A DNA stretch of 43,838 nt. Origin: Melioribacteraceae bacterium (GTDB taxonomy: Bacteria; Bacteroidota; Ignavibacteria; Ignavibacteriales; Melioribacteraceae). The notes beneath the pieces were generated by a model. That model searched no databases, was not told where the DNA came from, and was given only the letters and a program-made list of their open reading frames with translations. Of the stretch, positions 1 to 12,831 are shown one piece after another; the stretch's first letter is position 1; each line of letters opens with the position of its first letter. The DNA lies in the NCBI GenBank assembly GCA_021740785.1, contig JAIOZI010000046.1, positions 1 to 43,838 of the forward strand, written 5' to 3'. The translations under genes were made by a program, and so were the position numbers.

Positions 1-54
1 ATATAGAAATTTTGGAATTCGTTATTTGAGTAAAATATTTTTCTTACAAATTGT

Positions 55-105
55 CGGGGTTAATCCCGCAACATAAAATGTTTTAATAAAACATTTTATG
101 AGCGG
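55..105. repeat. Perfect 13-bp inverted repeat with a flanking small hairpin
   Basis: The arms CATAAAATGTTTT (72-84) and AAAACATTTTATG (88-100) are exact reverse complements around a 3-base AAT loop. CCGC (66-69) and GCGG (102-105) extend the stem outside a small internal loop. A competing hairpin, CGGG/CCCG, lies at 55-68. It sits about 95 bp upstream of the first gene and could end an upstream transcript, be an operator or be a mobile-element remnant. There is no clean T-run after it, so a standard intrinsic terminator is not clear. Confidence 0.6.
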
Positions 106-196
106 CCAACGGCAAAAAATTTATTTCCAATGAATTTTTGGGGATTATTTTGCTATATTCTTATTACATGTCTTTTAATCATTTTTTGGTTTTGCA

Positions 197-3100
197 ATGA
201 GTGACTTCGACGATAATCTGTTCATTGAACAATCTAAACAAATAAAAGAAAAAATCTTTGCCGGGAGAGCTTCTCTTGATTTGGATCAAATAAATCAATT
301 GATTATTGATTTTAATGATTATCTCGGGATACTAATTAAAGAGAATATATTTACCGGCAACGAGCGTTTAATAAATGAATGGTCAATAATTTTTGAAGCA
401 TTAATCCCTTCTGATCTTTCATATGAAATAGCCGATTCATTGGATACGGATGAATATTTCAATTTCGGTGAAATGATAATTTCTCTCCTCGGATCAAAAA
501 ACAACGGAATCAATAAATTAGCTCATGGCTATTTGGATCTTTTTCGTTCATCTGAATTTTTAACCAAGATTTATGAAGATCAGAAATGGCCGCTACTTAT
601 TGAAAAAATAATTGTGAAAAGCAATTTCAATTTTGCCAGGCTTTTTGAACAGCGGACTAAAGAATACGGAAATAAAACACTGTTTAAATTATTGGATAAC
701 GGTAAAGAGAAAAATTTAGACTGGGATAAAATTGATCGAGAAGTTGCTAGGTTTAGAAAGTCACTAATTCAAAATTTGGTAAAAGGCGACTTAGAAAACG
801 GTAAGGCGGCATTTCTATTAGATAATAGTCTTAATATGGCAATTCTTGATTTGGCATGTTTAACTACGGGCATTGTCAATATTATGATTCCGGCGAATTC
901 GGTATCGCAGCACGTTTCATTTATTCTGAATCAAACGAAAGCGGAATTATTGTTTGTCTCGGATGAGAAACAATTAGCAAAATTAAAAACAATAAAGAAC
1001 AACCTCCCCAATCTAAAAAAAGTTGTTATGCTGATCGGCAACAGCGCTGAGGATTGGGTCATTTCCCTAAAGGAATTTATTAATGAGGGAATTGATATTA
1101 ATGATGAGGATATTCTCAAGCAGGTAGAAAAGATTGAAATCAATGATCTTGCCACTATAATGTACACTTCTGGAACGACTGGTCAACCGAAAGGGATCAT
1201 GTTCTCGAATTTAAATATTGTATATAAAAGATTCTGCCGCGCTATGGCTTTGCCTGAAATTGGAGATAAGGACAGATTCCTTGCATACCTTCCGCTCTTT
1301 CATACTTTCGGTCGTTACCTTGAAATGACCGGTGCAATATTTTGGGGCGCTGAATATATATTTATGGAAAATCCTTCAGCGGAAACCATGATCGAAAATA
1401 TGAAACAGGTTCAGCCGACAATATTTATTTCGATTCCAAAGAAATGGATGCAGCTTTTTGAAATCATTTCGAGCAGAATAAATCTTGAACTTGATGAAAA
1501 AGAACTAATTGAAAAAACTGTTTTGGATGTAACCGGTGGAAAGTTAAAATGGGGATTGTCTGCCGCCGGGTATTTGCCTCCGGAAATATTTCAGTTTTTC
1601 CAATCTTATAATATTGAGTTAATGAGTGGCTTCGGAATGACAGAAGCTACCGGCGGTATTACCATGACTCCTCCGAATAAATATTTTCCGAATTCATTGG
1701 GTAAAGCTTTACCGGGAATTGAAATCAAAGTTGCTGATGACGGTGAACTTTTAATTCGTGGTTCATATGTTATGATCGGTTACTTTGCACAGAAGGCGGA
1801 AGAGGTTTTCATCGACGGTAACTGGTTCCCAACCGGTGATGTAATGAAAATGGATAACGATGGATTTATTGAAATTATTGACCGGAAAAAAGAAATTTAT
1901 AAAAATATAAAAGGGGAGACAATTGCTCCTCAGAGAATTGAGAATCTATTCCGTGATTTTGAATTTGTTAAGCAAGTTTTTCTTGTAGGCGATCATCGTC
2001 CCTTTAACACAGTTCTAATTTTCCCAAACTATGAATCGGAAAATGTTACCCTTGCCGCATGGGATAGTAAGCAGCAGTATGAATATTTTTCATCTGTTGT
2101 TGTAATGGTAAATAAATTTCTTGCTCCATTTGAAAGAATCATCGACTTCCGTTTGATCGAATCTCCATTTACAGAATCAAAAGGCGAACTGACGCCAAAA
2201 GGGACTTACAAACGAAGAGTTATTGAAAAAAATTATAATGATATTATTGAATCGATGTACACAAAGGATTATACTGACATTTTTGTCGGTGATTTAGAAG
2301 TAAGAATCCCAAATTGGTTTTTACGTGAACAGGGCGCCTTAAGCCGCGAGCTTATCGCTTTACCTGAGGGAATTTATCTTCCGAAAAATAAAAATGAACT
2401 TGTTATTAAAAAGTACGAAGACAATAATAAAGTATATCGAATTGGTAATTTTAATTATGAGATAACAAAAAATTATATTGATCTCCAACCGATTATTATC
2501 AACCCGCTTTACTGGCTTGGTAATAAAAATTTATTGGATTTCTGTGGTGAATCTATTTTTCAATGGTACAGGCAGAGAGAATCCGATGATAGGATTAAGT
2601 TTATTTCTGTTGCAGAATTAATTTCATCAGGGATGAACTACAAAGAACTAATTGAAAAAATGGTCAAGAGTAGTGAGAGATCACTTTACGGAGTAAACAT
2701 TGCAGTACTTCTTCTGCAAAGCACAAATTATGAAAATAATAAACTCGGTTCTGATTTTATTAAATATTTAGCAGAAGATGAAACACTTCCAATTTACCCA
2801 TTACTGATTAAGCTGCTTTCAAGACCTAATATTTCTCAGTTGATTGAAATCGCAAGATCGCTTTTTGAAAATTTGGTGTTGAAAACAAAAGGAGATGAGT
2901 TTGCAGATTATCTTTATGTTTATCTGCAATACCACAAAAACTTACTAAACGAAAGTGTAATAAAATTTATTATTGAATATGGTTACCGGGAAAATTATAA
3001 ATCATTCGAGAAAACTCTTGACCGGATAATTAAAGAGACAGATAATCTAGATGATTTGAATAGTACTGCAATTCCGGATTTGATGGATTTATTAAGCGAA

Positions 3101-5014
3101 TATGGAATGCAGCATCCAACTAAGTATGAACATATCAGGCAGATATTTGCAGCTTACCAACTTGATAAAACTCATCCTGATTTATCGGAACTGGCAAGAA
3201 GTTCCCGGAAAACATTGAGGCTTGGATTCAGAAAATGGCTTGGTGAAAATCAAAGTGTTGCCGTTGATATTGAAAACGGTGAGGAATACACTTGGAAAGA
3301 TGTAATTATTTTTGATCAAGATATTGATCCGGAAGATAAAAAAGTATTGACCACTGCGATAAAGAAATCACCAATTCTTCGAGAGGCAATATTTCTATTT
3401 TCCGGTGGTAAATTAATCAGGTTGAATGATATTCTACCCGGTGGAATTTGGATTTCAATCCTAAGGACTTTCAACAATAAAATTGTATTTCGTGCATCGG
3501 TTCAGACCCGGTTTCACGGGGCATTCGATATTTCGCTGACATTAAATAAAAGCATTTCACACGAAGCAATTATTGAAGAAGTAAACTGGATGATACTCGC
3601 AGGATCAAGGTACTTTATCCAGGAACTCGTTGAAGATTTCGGAGGTTATTGGGGTGATTATAATTTATGGAGCGGTAAATATATTCCCGGTGATACAGTT
3701 GGTAAAATGCTGCAGCGCGAAGGTAAGAAAGAAACTGAAAAATCGAAGGAAAGATTTTATCACTTATGGCCTTTCTTTATTTGGAATGCTTCGGCATCAT
3801 TTTTCAATTTTTGGAGAATGACCAATTATTCTCTTGAACTTCAGAATCCCAGCATTTATAAGTTTATTATTCCTTCACACGATTACCAAACCGGAACCAG
3901 GGTTGTGACCTTATCCGAAAGAGTTGAGTATAAAAACATCAGTGAGCTATTCTTTAATTTTTATGATAATTTTATTTCAGCCGCCGAAGAAGAGTATCCA
4001 TATCTGAAAAGAGAAAGATTGTGGAATTATATCTTTTCAGGGTTGATGCATTCGGAGGGTGAAGAAAAGGGTAAAGAATTACTGAAAAAATTTAAAGATG
4101 AAATGACAGACGGGAATACGAAATCGGAAAATTCCGAATTGATTATTAATTCTATCGATAACTATCTAAATAGGATTGAAGAGATCGGTTTTATGCAAAA
4201 ACCGCTTTACTTTGCAATTAAGAGATTCCACCGGTGGTTCAAACTAAATGAAGATGCTGCTGTGAAAGCTCAGGCGGAAATGTTAAACGAGTTATATGAA
4301 ACTTACAGATTGCATGATTTAGAAAAAAAATATCCTGAGACCAGAACAAGATTTTTCCTTGAAACTGCGTTCGCTGAATCTTCGACTCAATTGAAGAATA
4401 TACTTTCCGATATTGTTAAGAAATTACACGATAAATCAATTAATCGTGAAGATGCGATGGCGCTTGTTTCAAATATTCAGACCGAATTTACTCTTAATGA
4501 AAAAGAGAAGTATTTCATTACTCGAATCAGCTATTCACACATTAAACCGACAGATTCAGCGGAATTGGTACATATGCATTTTGACGGAAATGAAGCGGCT
4601 AATCTTGTCGTGCAATATGAGGATCTTGACGGACAGCCGTTTATTATTCGGAATCCCGTTTCTCCTAAGGAAATTTCCAGGCTGCATCAGCTTTACATCG
4701 AAGCAAATCTGCTGGTACATTTTAAACCCGAACACCATTTTCTTGTTGCGATATCCGATAGAGGGTTTATAATCGGCGGATTATTTTACAGTGCTGCACG
4801 TGAAGACTCAGTGCATATGGAAAAGATTGTCGTATCTAATCCGTACCGCAGGAAAGGGATTAGTGATAAGTTGATGAACGAATTTTTTAATAGGATGAAA
4901 AATCAGAATGTTGGATTTGTATCAACCGGCTTTTTCCGTCCCGAATATTTTTACAGGTTCGGTTTCAAAATCGAGAAGAAATATTCCGGTTTAGTAAAAT
5001 CATTGCTTGAATGA
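197..5014 (+). CDS. Fusion: AMP-forming acyl-CoA synthetase-like domain + unassigned middle + GNAT acetyltransferase
   Basis: This 1605-aa protein starts with a short helical region (about 1-145), followed by an ANL-superfamily adenylating domain (about 150-690). Visible motifs are the P-loop TSGTTGQPKG (324-333), GFGMTE (478-483), a GD-x-DGFIEIIDRKKE hinge region near 550-570 and a C-terminal catalytic-lysine-like PKGTYKR near 665. Long-chain acyl-CoA synthetases are usually about 500-650 aa, so about 900 residues are extra. Residues about 690-1475 match nothing I recognise: first a helical, repeat-like stretch, then a mixed region near 1060-1200. Residues about 1478-1600 look like a GNAT domain, with an acetyl-CoA loop in NPYRRKGISDKLM (about 1549-1561). 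An acyl- or acetyl-transfer role is inferred; the substrate is unknown. No membrane segment is evident. The gene stands alone before pyrG, with no strong ribosome binding site. Confidence 0.8.
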   Translation: MSDFDDNLFIEQSKQIKEKIFAGRASLDLDQINQLIIDFNDYLGILIKENIFTGNERLINEWSIIFEALIPSDLSYEIADSLDTDEYFNFGEMIISLLGSKNNGINKLAHGYLDLFRSSEFLTKIYEDQKWPLLIEKIIVKSNFNFARLFEQRTKEYGNKTLFKLLDNGKEKNLDWDKIDREVARFRKSLIQNLVKGDLENGKAAFLLDNSLNMAILDLACLTTGIVNIMIPANSVSQHVSFILNQTKAELLFVSDEKQLAKLKTIKNNLPNLKKVVMLIGNSAEDWVISLKEFINEGIDINDEDILKQVEKIEINDLATIMYTSGTTGQPKGIMFSNLNIVYKRFCRAMALPEIGDKDRFLAYLPLFHTFGRYLEMTGAIFWGAEYIFMENPSAETMIENMKQVQPTIFISIPKKWMQLFEIISSRINLELDEKELIEKTVLDVTGGKLKWGLSAAGYLPPEIFQFFQSYNIELMSGFGMTEATGGITMTPPNKYFPNSLGKALPGIEIKVADDGELLIRGSYVMIGYFAQKAEEVFIDGNWFPTGDVMKMDNDGFIEIIDRKKEIYKNIKGETIAPQRIENLFRDFEFVKQVFLVGDHRPFNTVLIFPNYESENVTLAAWDSKQQYEYFSSVVVMVNKFLAPFERIIDFRLIESPFTESKGELTPKGTYKRRVIEKNYNDIIESMYTKDYTDIFVGDLEVRIPNWFLREQGALSRELIALPEGIYLPKNKNELVIKKYEDNNKVYRIGNFNYEITKNYIDLQPIIINPLYWLGNKNLLDFCGESIFQWYRQRESDDRIKFISVAELISSGMNYKELIEKMVKSSERSLYGVNIAVLLLQSTNYENNKLGSDFIKYLAEDETLPIYPLLIKLLSRPNISQLIEIARSLFENLVLKTKGDEFADYLYVYLQYHKNLLNESVIKFIIEYGYRENYKSFEKTLDRIIKETDNLDDLNSTAIPDLMDLLSEYGMQHPTKYEHIRQIFAAYQLDKTHPDLSELARSSRKTLRLGFRKWLGENQSVAVDIENGEEYTWKDVIIFDQDIDPEDKKVLTTAIKKSPILREAIFLFSGGKLIRLNDILPGGIWISILRTFNNKIVFRASVQTRFHGAFDISLTLNKSISHEAIIEEVNWMILAGSRYFIQELVEDFGGYWGDYNLWSGKYIPGDTVGKMLQREGKKETEKSKERFYHLWPFFIWNASASFFNFWRMTNYSLELQNPSIYKFIIPSHDYQTGTRVVTLSERVEYKNISELFFNFYDNFISAAEEEYPYLKRERLWNYIFSGLMHSEGEEKGKELLKKFKDEMTDGNTKSENSELIINSIDNYLNRIEEIGFMQKPLYFAIKRFHRWFKLNEDAAVKAQAEMLNELYETYRLHDLEKKYPETRTRFFLETAFAESSTQLKNILSDIVKKLHDKSINREDAMALVSNIQTEFTLNEKEKYFITRISYSHIKPTDSAELVHMHFDGNEAANLVVQYEDLDGQPFIIRNPVSPKEISRLHQLYIEANLLVHFKPEHHFLVAISDRGFIIGGLFYSAAREDSVHMEKIVVSNPYRRKGISDKLMNEFFNRMKNQNVGFVSTGFFRPEYFYRFGFKIEKKYSGLVKSLLE

Positions 5015-5103
5015 TGTTAATAATTGATGAATATTTCTCTTTATGACAGGTAATTTTTAGACATCTCAATATTTTTTTTTATTTTAGGCAAACAAATTTT
5101 TAA

Positions 5104-8249
<3,146 letters not shown>

Positions 8250-8320
8250 TTGTTTGCAAAACACTTAGATTGATTCTTAAACTACATTTCGATATCTTTT
8301 TACATTAAATTCTTACTAAT

Positions 8321-8935
8321 ATGTTAAATATAGCTGTTTTTGTCTCGGGCAGGGGATCAAATCTAAAAGCTATTCTCAACTCACAGTCTTCGGAGAAAGC
8401 CAATTTCCGGGTAAGTACTGTGATCAGCAACAAAATTGATTGTCCAGCAATCGAGTATTCTAAGAAACTAAATATTCCGGTTTTTGCAGTAAAAAGTAAT
8501 GAGACAACTGGTTATATTTCCTGGTCGGATTTGCTTGATAAATTTAATGATCTTGGAATTAATTTTATTGTATTGGCGGGATTTTTGAAAAAAATTCCTG
8601 ATATCATTATCGATAATTATGATGGAAGAATAATCAATATTCACCCGGCTTTGCTTCCTGCATTCGGCGGTAAAGGGATGTATGGAATGAATGTACATCA
8701 GGCTGTATTCGATTCCTCTGTTCAAATTAGTGGTCCGACGATTCATTTTGTAAATAAAGTTTACGATGATGGAAAGATCATTGCACAGCGAACTGTTGAT
8801 ATTTCCGATGTGAAATCACCGGAAGAAATTGCCGAGCGTGTTTTGATTCTTGAACATGAGTTGTTACCATTTATAATTAACAAGTTTGCCGAAAATAAAG
8901 TTAGAGTAGTAGGAAAAAGAGTTTTTGTTGATTAA
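8321..8935 (+). CDS. purN: Phosphoribosylglycinamide formyltransferase
   Basis: Transfers a formyl group from 10-formyl-THF to GAR in de novo purine synthesis. The 204-aa length is normal. It opens with AVFVSGRGSNLKAI, the phosphate-binding loop of the family. The catalytic Asn106 and His108 lie in INIHPALLPAFGGKG. The conserved aspartate follows in the VYDDGKII segment that matches the family's VDxG loop. The ATG start is 71 bp after the preceding TPR gene. purH begins only 18 bp downstream, so the two purine genes probably form one transcript. Confidence 0.95.
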   Translation: MLNIAVFVSGRGSNLKAILNSQSSEKANFRVSTVISNKIDCPAIEYSKKLNIPVFAVKSNETTGYISWSDLLDKFNDLGINFIVLAGFLKKIPDIIIDNYDGRIINIHPALLPAFGGKGMYGMNVHQAVFDSSVQISGPTIHFVNKVYDDGKIIAQRTVDISDVKSPEEIAERVLILEHELLPFIINKFAENKVRVVGKRVFVD

Positions 8936-8953
8936 ACATTTTGGAATAGAAAA

Positions 8954-10471
8954 TTGAAAAAATATGCATTGATTAGTGTTTCCGATAAGACTGGTTTAGA
9001 TGTACTAGCTGCAACATTGAATAAAAACGGTTATGAGATTTTGGCGACAGGAAATACTGCAAAGGTAATCAAGGATTCAGGCGTGGAATGTATTGAAATA
9101 TCGGAATATACTTCTTTTCCTGAAGTCTTCAGCGGAAGAGTTAAGACACTTCAACCCCAGATATTCGGCGGTATTTTAATGCGTCGTGATAATGAGTCGG
9201 ATAAACTAGAGGCAGCGAAAAATAATATCAATCCTATTGATGTGGTTTGTGTTAATCTTTACCCGTTTCCTGAAGTTGTGAATAGAACAGAGATTGATCT
9301 TACAACCAAAATAGAAAATATAGATATCGGCGGACCGAGTTTAATTAGAGCCGCTGCTAAAAATTATAAATATGTTTCTATCCTAACCGATCCTTCACAG
9401 TATGATGATTTTATATCCGAGCTGGCTGAGGGTGAAATTTCTCTCGAAACAAATCAAAGATTGGCATACGATGCATTCTCATATACATCATATTACGATA
9501 CCTTAATTGCCAATTATTTCGAAAAAGAATTTCAGCAGGAGCCAACTTCGGTCAGGTATAATTATAAAATACAAAATGAACTTCGATACGGAGAAAATCC
9601 TCACCAGTCTGCGAAATTAAGCGGAGATTTTTACGAATATTTCGAAATTCTTCATGGTAAAGAGTTATCTTATAATAATATTATTGATCTAACTGCAGCA
9701 GTTGAACTTGTGCAGGATTTGGAAGGTAATTCTTGTGCAATTATAAAGCATACAAATCCATGCGGTGCAGCGACTTCAGATAATATATACGATGCTTATG
9801 AAAAGGCATTGTCTTGTGATCCGGTATCTGCGTTCGGCGGTATCGTTTCTTTTAACAGTAAGGTTGATGTAAAAACCGCTGAAAAGATGAACGAAATATT
9901 TATTGAAATTATTTGTGCGCCGGATTTTGAAGATGATGCTTTAGAAATTCTGAAAAAGAAGAAAAACAGAAGATTGGTAAAGATCTTAAAATCAACTGAA
10001 AAGGAAGGGGAGATAGTTAAAAGTATCCCCGGCGGATTTATGATTCAATCAAAAGATAATTCAGTGTTATCGAACAGCGACTTGAAATTAGTTACAAAAA
10101 GAATGTACAGCGAAGCTGAATTGGAAGATTTGAAATTTGCCTGGATTATCTGCAAGCATACAAAATCTAATGCAATAGTTTATGTGAAGGATAAAAAAGC
10201 AATTGGTGTCGGAGCAGGTCAAATGTCAAGATTGGATTCTGCAAAAATTGCAGCAGAAAAAGCGAAAGAGCATAATCATTCTTTAGATGGATCGGTTGCT
10301 GCGTCGGATGCATTTTTCCCGTTTCCGGATGGATTGATAGAAATTGCCGAACAAGGTGCAAGAGCGGTTATTCAACCCGGCGGATCGGTGAGAGATGATG
10401 AAGTAATTAAAGCTGCAGATGAACGCAATATTGCAATGATATTTACAGGTATACGTAATTTTAAACATTAA
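8954..10471 (+). CDS. purH: Bifunctional AICAR formyltransferase / IMP cyclohydrolase
   Basis: Catalyses the last two steps of de novo IMP synthesis. It has 505 aa, with an N-terminal IMP cyclohydrolase (MGS-like) domain starting KKYALISVSDKTGL and including SGRVKTLQPQIFGGIL. The C-terminal AICAR transformylase domain has the catalytic Lys265-His266 pair in IKHTNPCGAA, followed by VGAGQMSRLDSA and FPFPDGLIE. The start codon is TTG; no upstream ATG is in frame, and the resulting N-terminus aligns with the family's usual start just before ALISVSDK. It follows purN by 18 bp and precedes mreB by 8 bp. The cell-shape genes may therefore be read through from the purine genes. Confidence 0.95.
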   Translation: MKKYALISVSDKTGLDVLAATLNKNGYEILATGNTAKVIKDSGVECIEISEYTSFPEVFSGRVKTLQPQIFGGILMRRDNESDKLEAAKNNINPIDVVCVNLYPFPEVVNRTEIDLTTKIENIDIGGPSLIRAAAKNYKYVSILTDPSQYDDFISELAEGEISLETNQRLAYDAFSYTSYYDTLIANYFEKEFQQEPTSVRYNYKIQNELRYGENPHQSAKLSGDFYEYFEILHGKELSYNNIIDLTAAVELVQDLEGNSCAIIKHTNPCGAATSDNIYDAYEKALSCDPVSAFGGIVSFNSKVDVKTAEKMNEIFIEIICAPDFEDDALEILKKKKNRRLVKILKSTEKEGEIVKSIPGGFMIQSKDNSVLSNSDLKLVTKRMYSEAELEDLKFAWIICKHTKSNAIVYVKDKKAIGVGAGQMSRLDSAKIAAEKAKEHNHSLDGSVAASDAFFPFPDGLIEIAEQGARAVIQPGGSVRDDEVIKAADERNIAMIFTGIRNFKH

Positions 10472-10479
10472 GAGGACAA

Positions 10480-11505
10480 ATGGGAATTTTTGATTTTCTG
10501 GCAACTGATGTTGCAATGGATTTGGGCACAGCGAATACTTTGATATATATTAAAGGGAAGGGTATTGTTCTTAATGAACCTTCTATCGTCGCATTCGATA
10601 GAACTACGAAAAAGATTATTGCTTTAGGTAACCAGGCTAAAGAAATGCAGGGGCGTGAGCATCGTGAAATTCGTGTATCGAGACCTATGAGAGATGGAGT
10701 AATTGCTGATTTTGAAATTGCGGAAGGAATGATAAGGGCGTTTATCAGAAAAGTAAGTTCGAGTAGCTTTTCCACCAGAAGGATTATTGTCGCAGTTCCC
10801 AGTGGTGTAACGGAAGTTGAAAAAAGAGCCGTAAGAGATAGTGCCGAACATGCGGGCGCAAAAGAGGTACATTTAATCGCAGAACCAATGGCGGCTGCAA
10901 TTGGCATCGGTGTTGATGTGGAAGCTCCTGTCGGTAACATGATAATTGATATCGGCGGCGGTACAACCGAGATTGCAGTGATTGCTCTTTCTGGAATTGT
11001 TAATGAAGAGTCTATCAGGATTGCAGGCGATGAAATGAATAACGCAATTATGCAATTCTTTAAAAAGAACTATAACCTTTTAATCGGAGAACGAACAGCC
11101 GAATCAATCAAATGTGAAGTTGGATCAGCAGTTCCTCTTAAAGAAGAAATCACAATTCATGTTAAAGGTCGGGATTTGGTTGGTGGAATTCCGAAGACTG
11201 CCGAAGTAAGTTCAGTTGAAATCCGCGAAGCGCTGAATGAAAATATTACACAAATTGTGGAAGCGGTAAAACAAACGTTGGAACGAACACCGCCTGAATT
11301 ATCGGCAGATATTTTGGATCGAGGGGTTATGCTTACCGGGGGCGGAGCATTGTTGAAAGGCTTGGATGAAAGGATCAGAATGGAAACCAATTTGCCTGTT
11401 CATGTTGCCGAGGATCCATTAACCGCTGTTGTACGCGGTGCGGGAAAAGCTTTAGAGGGTATGAATAAATATTCTAAAGTATTTATCCGAAAAAGAAATT
11501 ACTAA
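10480..11505 (+). CDS. mreB: Rod-shape actin homologue MreB
   Basis: A cytoskeletal ATPase that forms filaments under the membrane and guides the cell-wall elongation complex. At 341 aa it has the usual length. The actin-fold nucleotide-binding motifs are present: phosphate-1 DLGTANTLIYIKGKG near the start, phosphate-2 IDIGGGTTEIAVIAL in the middle and the adenosine-binding MLTGGGALLKGLDE near the end. AGAGG stands a few bases before the ATG. The stop overlaps the mreC start (TAATG), so the downstream genes are probably translationally coupled. It heads the complete mreB-mreC-mreD-mrdA-rodA set, so the cells are expected to be rod-shaped. Confidence 0.97.
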   Translation: MGIFDFLATDVAMDLGTANTLIYIKGKGIVLNEPSIVAFDRTTKKIIALGNQAKEMQGREHREIRVSRPMRDGVIADFEIAEGMIRAFIRKVSSSSFSTRRIIVAVPSGVTEVEKRAVRDSAEHAGAKEVHLIAEPMAAAIGIGVDVEAPVGNMIIDIGGGTTEIAVIALSGIVNEESIRIAGDEMNNAIMQFFKKNYNLLIGERTAESIKCEVGSAVPLKEEITIHVKGRDLVGGIPKTAEVSSVEIREALNENITQIVEAVKQTLERTPPELSADILDRGVMLTGGGALLKGLDERIRMETNLPVHVAEDPLTAVVRGAGKALEGMNKYSKVFIRKRNY

Positions 11506-12335
11506 TGCGAAAATTTATTAGTTATCTGCTTCAAAATTTTAAAGAGTATTTACTTTTAATCATTCTACTGGTTACCAGCCTTACACTGCTTTCACAAAAC
11601 GATAAAAAAGGAATAGAAAAAATAAGAACTTTTGCATTCGGTAATTTTGCATTTGTTACTGCCTCATTAAATTCATTAGCGAACATTTTTGTTGATAATG
11701 ATGAGTTAAACCAATTGAGAATTCAGAATGCCGAGTTGATGCTTGAAGTTAACCGGCTCAGAAATTATGCACTTGAAAACCATGAATTGAGAAACTTGAT
11801 GAACTATAAGGATACATCAAGTTTTCCATTCGTACCTGCTGAAGTAATTTCAAAATTAATATCGAATACTCAACATAACTTTATAATAAATGTGGGTAAT
11901 AAAGATAGCGTTTATAAGGGTATGGGAGTAATAAATGAAAAAGGTTTGATTGGATTGATTTCTGAGGCACACTCTAATTTTTCGATGGTTCGAACAATTA
12001 AAAATGCCAGACTTAAAATTGCCGTTACAAATCAGAGAAGCGGAGTTTCGGGGATTATGACATGGGATGGGACACATTTAATCATAAAAAATATCCCGTC
12101 AAATTATGATTTCCAGATGGGAGATCGAATAGTTACTTCTGATTTCAGTACAATAATGCCGCCAATGGTATCTGTTGGAATTGTTACAAAGAAAGAGATT
12201 ACCGTTTCAGGACAGCTCAGTAACATACAGGTTGAACCGTTTGTGGATTTAAATAAAATTTCCGACCTATTTGTTTTAAAGATAATCCCAAGTAAACAGA
12301 TCGACAGCCTGCAATTAAATTTGATGGCTCAATAA
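11505..12335 (+). CDS. mreC: Rod-shape-determining protein MreC
   Basis: A bitopic inner-membrane protein whose periplasmic part links MreB and the elongation enzymes. It has 276 aa: one N-terminal membrane segment (about 13-30, YLLLIILLVTSLTLLS), a coiled coil (about 65-95, rich in Leu, Asn and Glu), then the two-barrel MreC core. The core contains NVGNKDSVYKGMGVINEKGL, the typical G-x-x-GLIG region and a DRIVTSDFSTIMPP loop. The start overlaps the mreB stop by one base, and mreD begins 4 bp after the stop. Identification rests on domain pattern and on its place in the operon. Confidence 0.93.
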   Translation: MRKFISYLLQNFKEYLLLIILLVTSLTLLSQNDKKGIEKIRTFAFGNFAFVTASLNSLANIFVDNDELNQLRIQNAELMLEVNRLRNYALENHELRNLMNYKDTSSFPFVPAEVISKLISNTQHNFIINVGNKDSVYKGMGVINEKGLIGLISEAHSNFSMVRTIKNARLKIAVTNQRSGVSGIMTWDGTHLIIKNIPSNYDFQMGDRIVTSDFSTIMPPMVSVGIVTKKEITVSGQLSNIQVEPFVDLNKISDLFVLKIIPSKQIDSLQLNLMAQ

Positions 12336-12339
12336 TTTT

Positions 12340-12831
12340 ATGCGATATCAAGATCTAATATTGCCCATATTAATCTCAATTCCTTTGATAATAATTCAAA
12401 TTGTCGTGGTACCATTTTTTTCTATTGACAATATTGGTCCGGATTTGTTACTAATATTAGTTGTCTACTTTGCAGTTAAATTTGGACAAATAAATGGATT
12501 GACCGTAGGATTTATAATCGGAATGATGTTCGATTTGTCCAGCGGAGGATTACTAGGCAGTGCAATGTTTTCAAAAACTCTAGCAGGATTTATTGCCGGG
12601 TATTTTCATAATGAAACTTCGGTTGATACTAATCTTTCTACATACAATTTCTCGCTTATTGTTCTGCTATGTGCAATAATCGATTCTGCGACTTATAGCA
12701 TACTTGGAGGAAGTTTGGTAAATCTCAGTACAGCAGCATTAATAATTAATAATGGGTTGTTTCCCGGGTTATATACATCTGCACTTAGTATGCCGCTTTT
12801 TATTTTTAGGTCGAAAAGGAGTTTTAATTAA
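12340..12831 (+). CDS. mreD: Rod-shape-determining protein MreD
   Basis: A small integral membrane protein of the elongation complex. It has 163 aa and is hydrophobic throughout, with about five or six predicted membrane segments. It shows the family's DLLLILVVYFAVKFGQINGL segment and a following GFIIGMMFDLSSGGLLG, matching the usual MreD pattern of a Gly-rich turn with Asp. Sequence conservation in this family is low, so the operon position between mreC and mrdA carries much of the weight. The stop overlaps the mrdA start (TAATG). Confidence 0.9.
   Translation: MRYQDLILPILISIPLIIIQIVVVPFFSIDNIGPDLLLILVVYFAVKFGQINGLTVGFIIGMMFDLSSGGLLGSAMFSKTLAGFIAGYFHNETSVDTNLSTYNFSLIVLLCAIIDSATYSILGGSLVNLSTAALIINNGLFPGLYTSALSMPLFIFRSKRSFN

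Noticed and set aside
55-110. Integron attC-like site at the palindrome
   Set aside because: The palindrome is flanked by GTT on the left and AAC on the right, opposite to the RYYYAAC...GTTRRRY order of attC, and the core boxes do not match. No integrase or cassette is near.
10461-10940. 159-codon open frame opposite mreB
   Set aside because: It is antisense to a confidently identified gene and its peptide resembles nothing; it arises from mreB codon structure.
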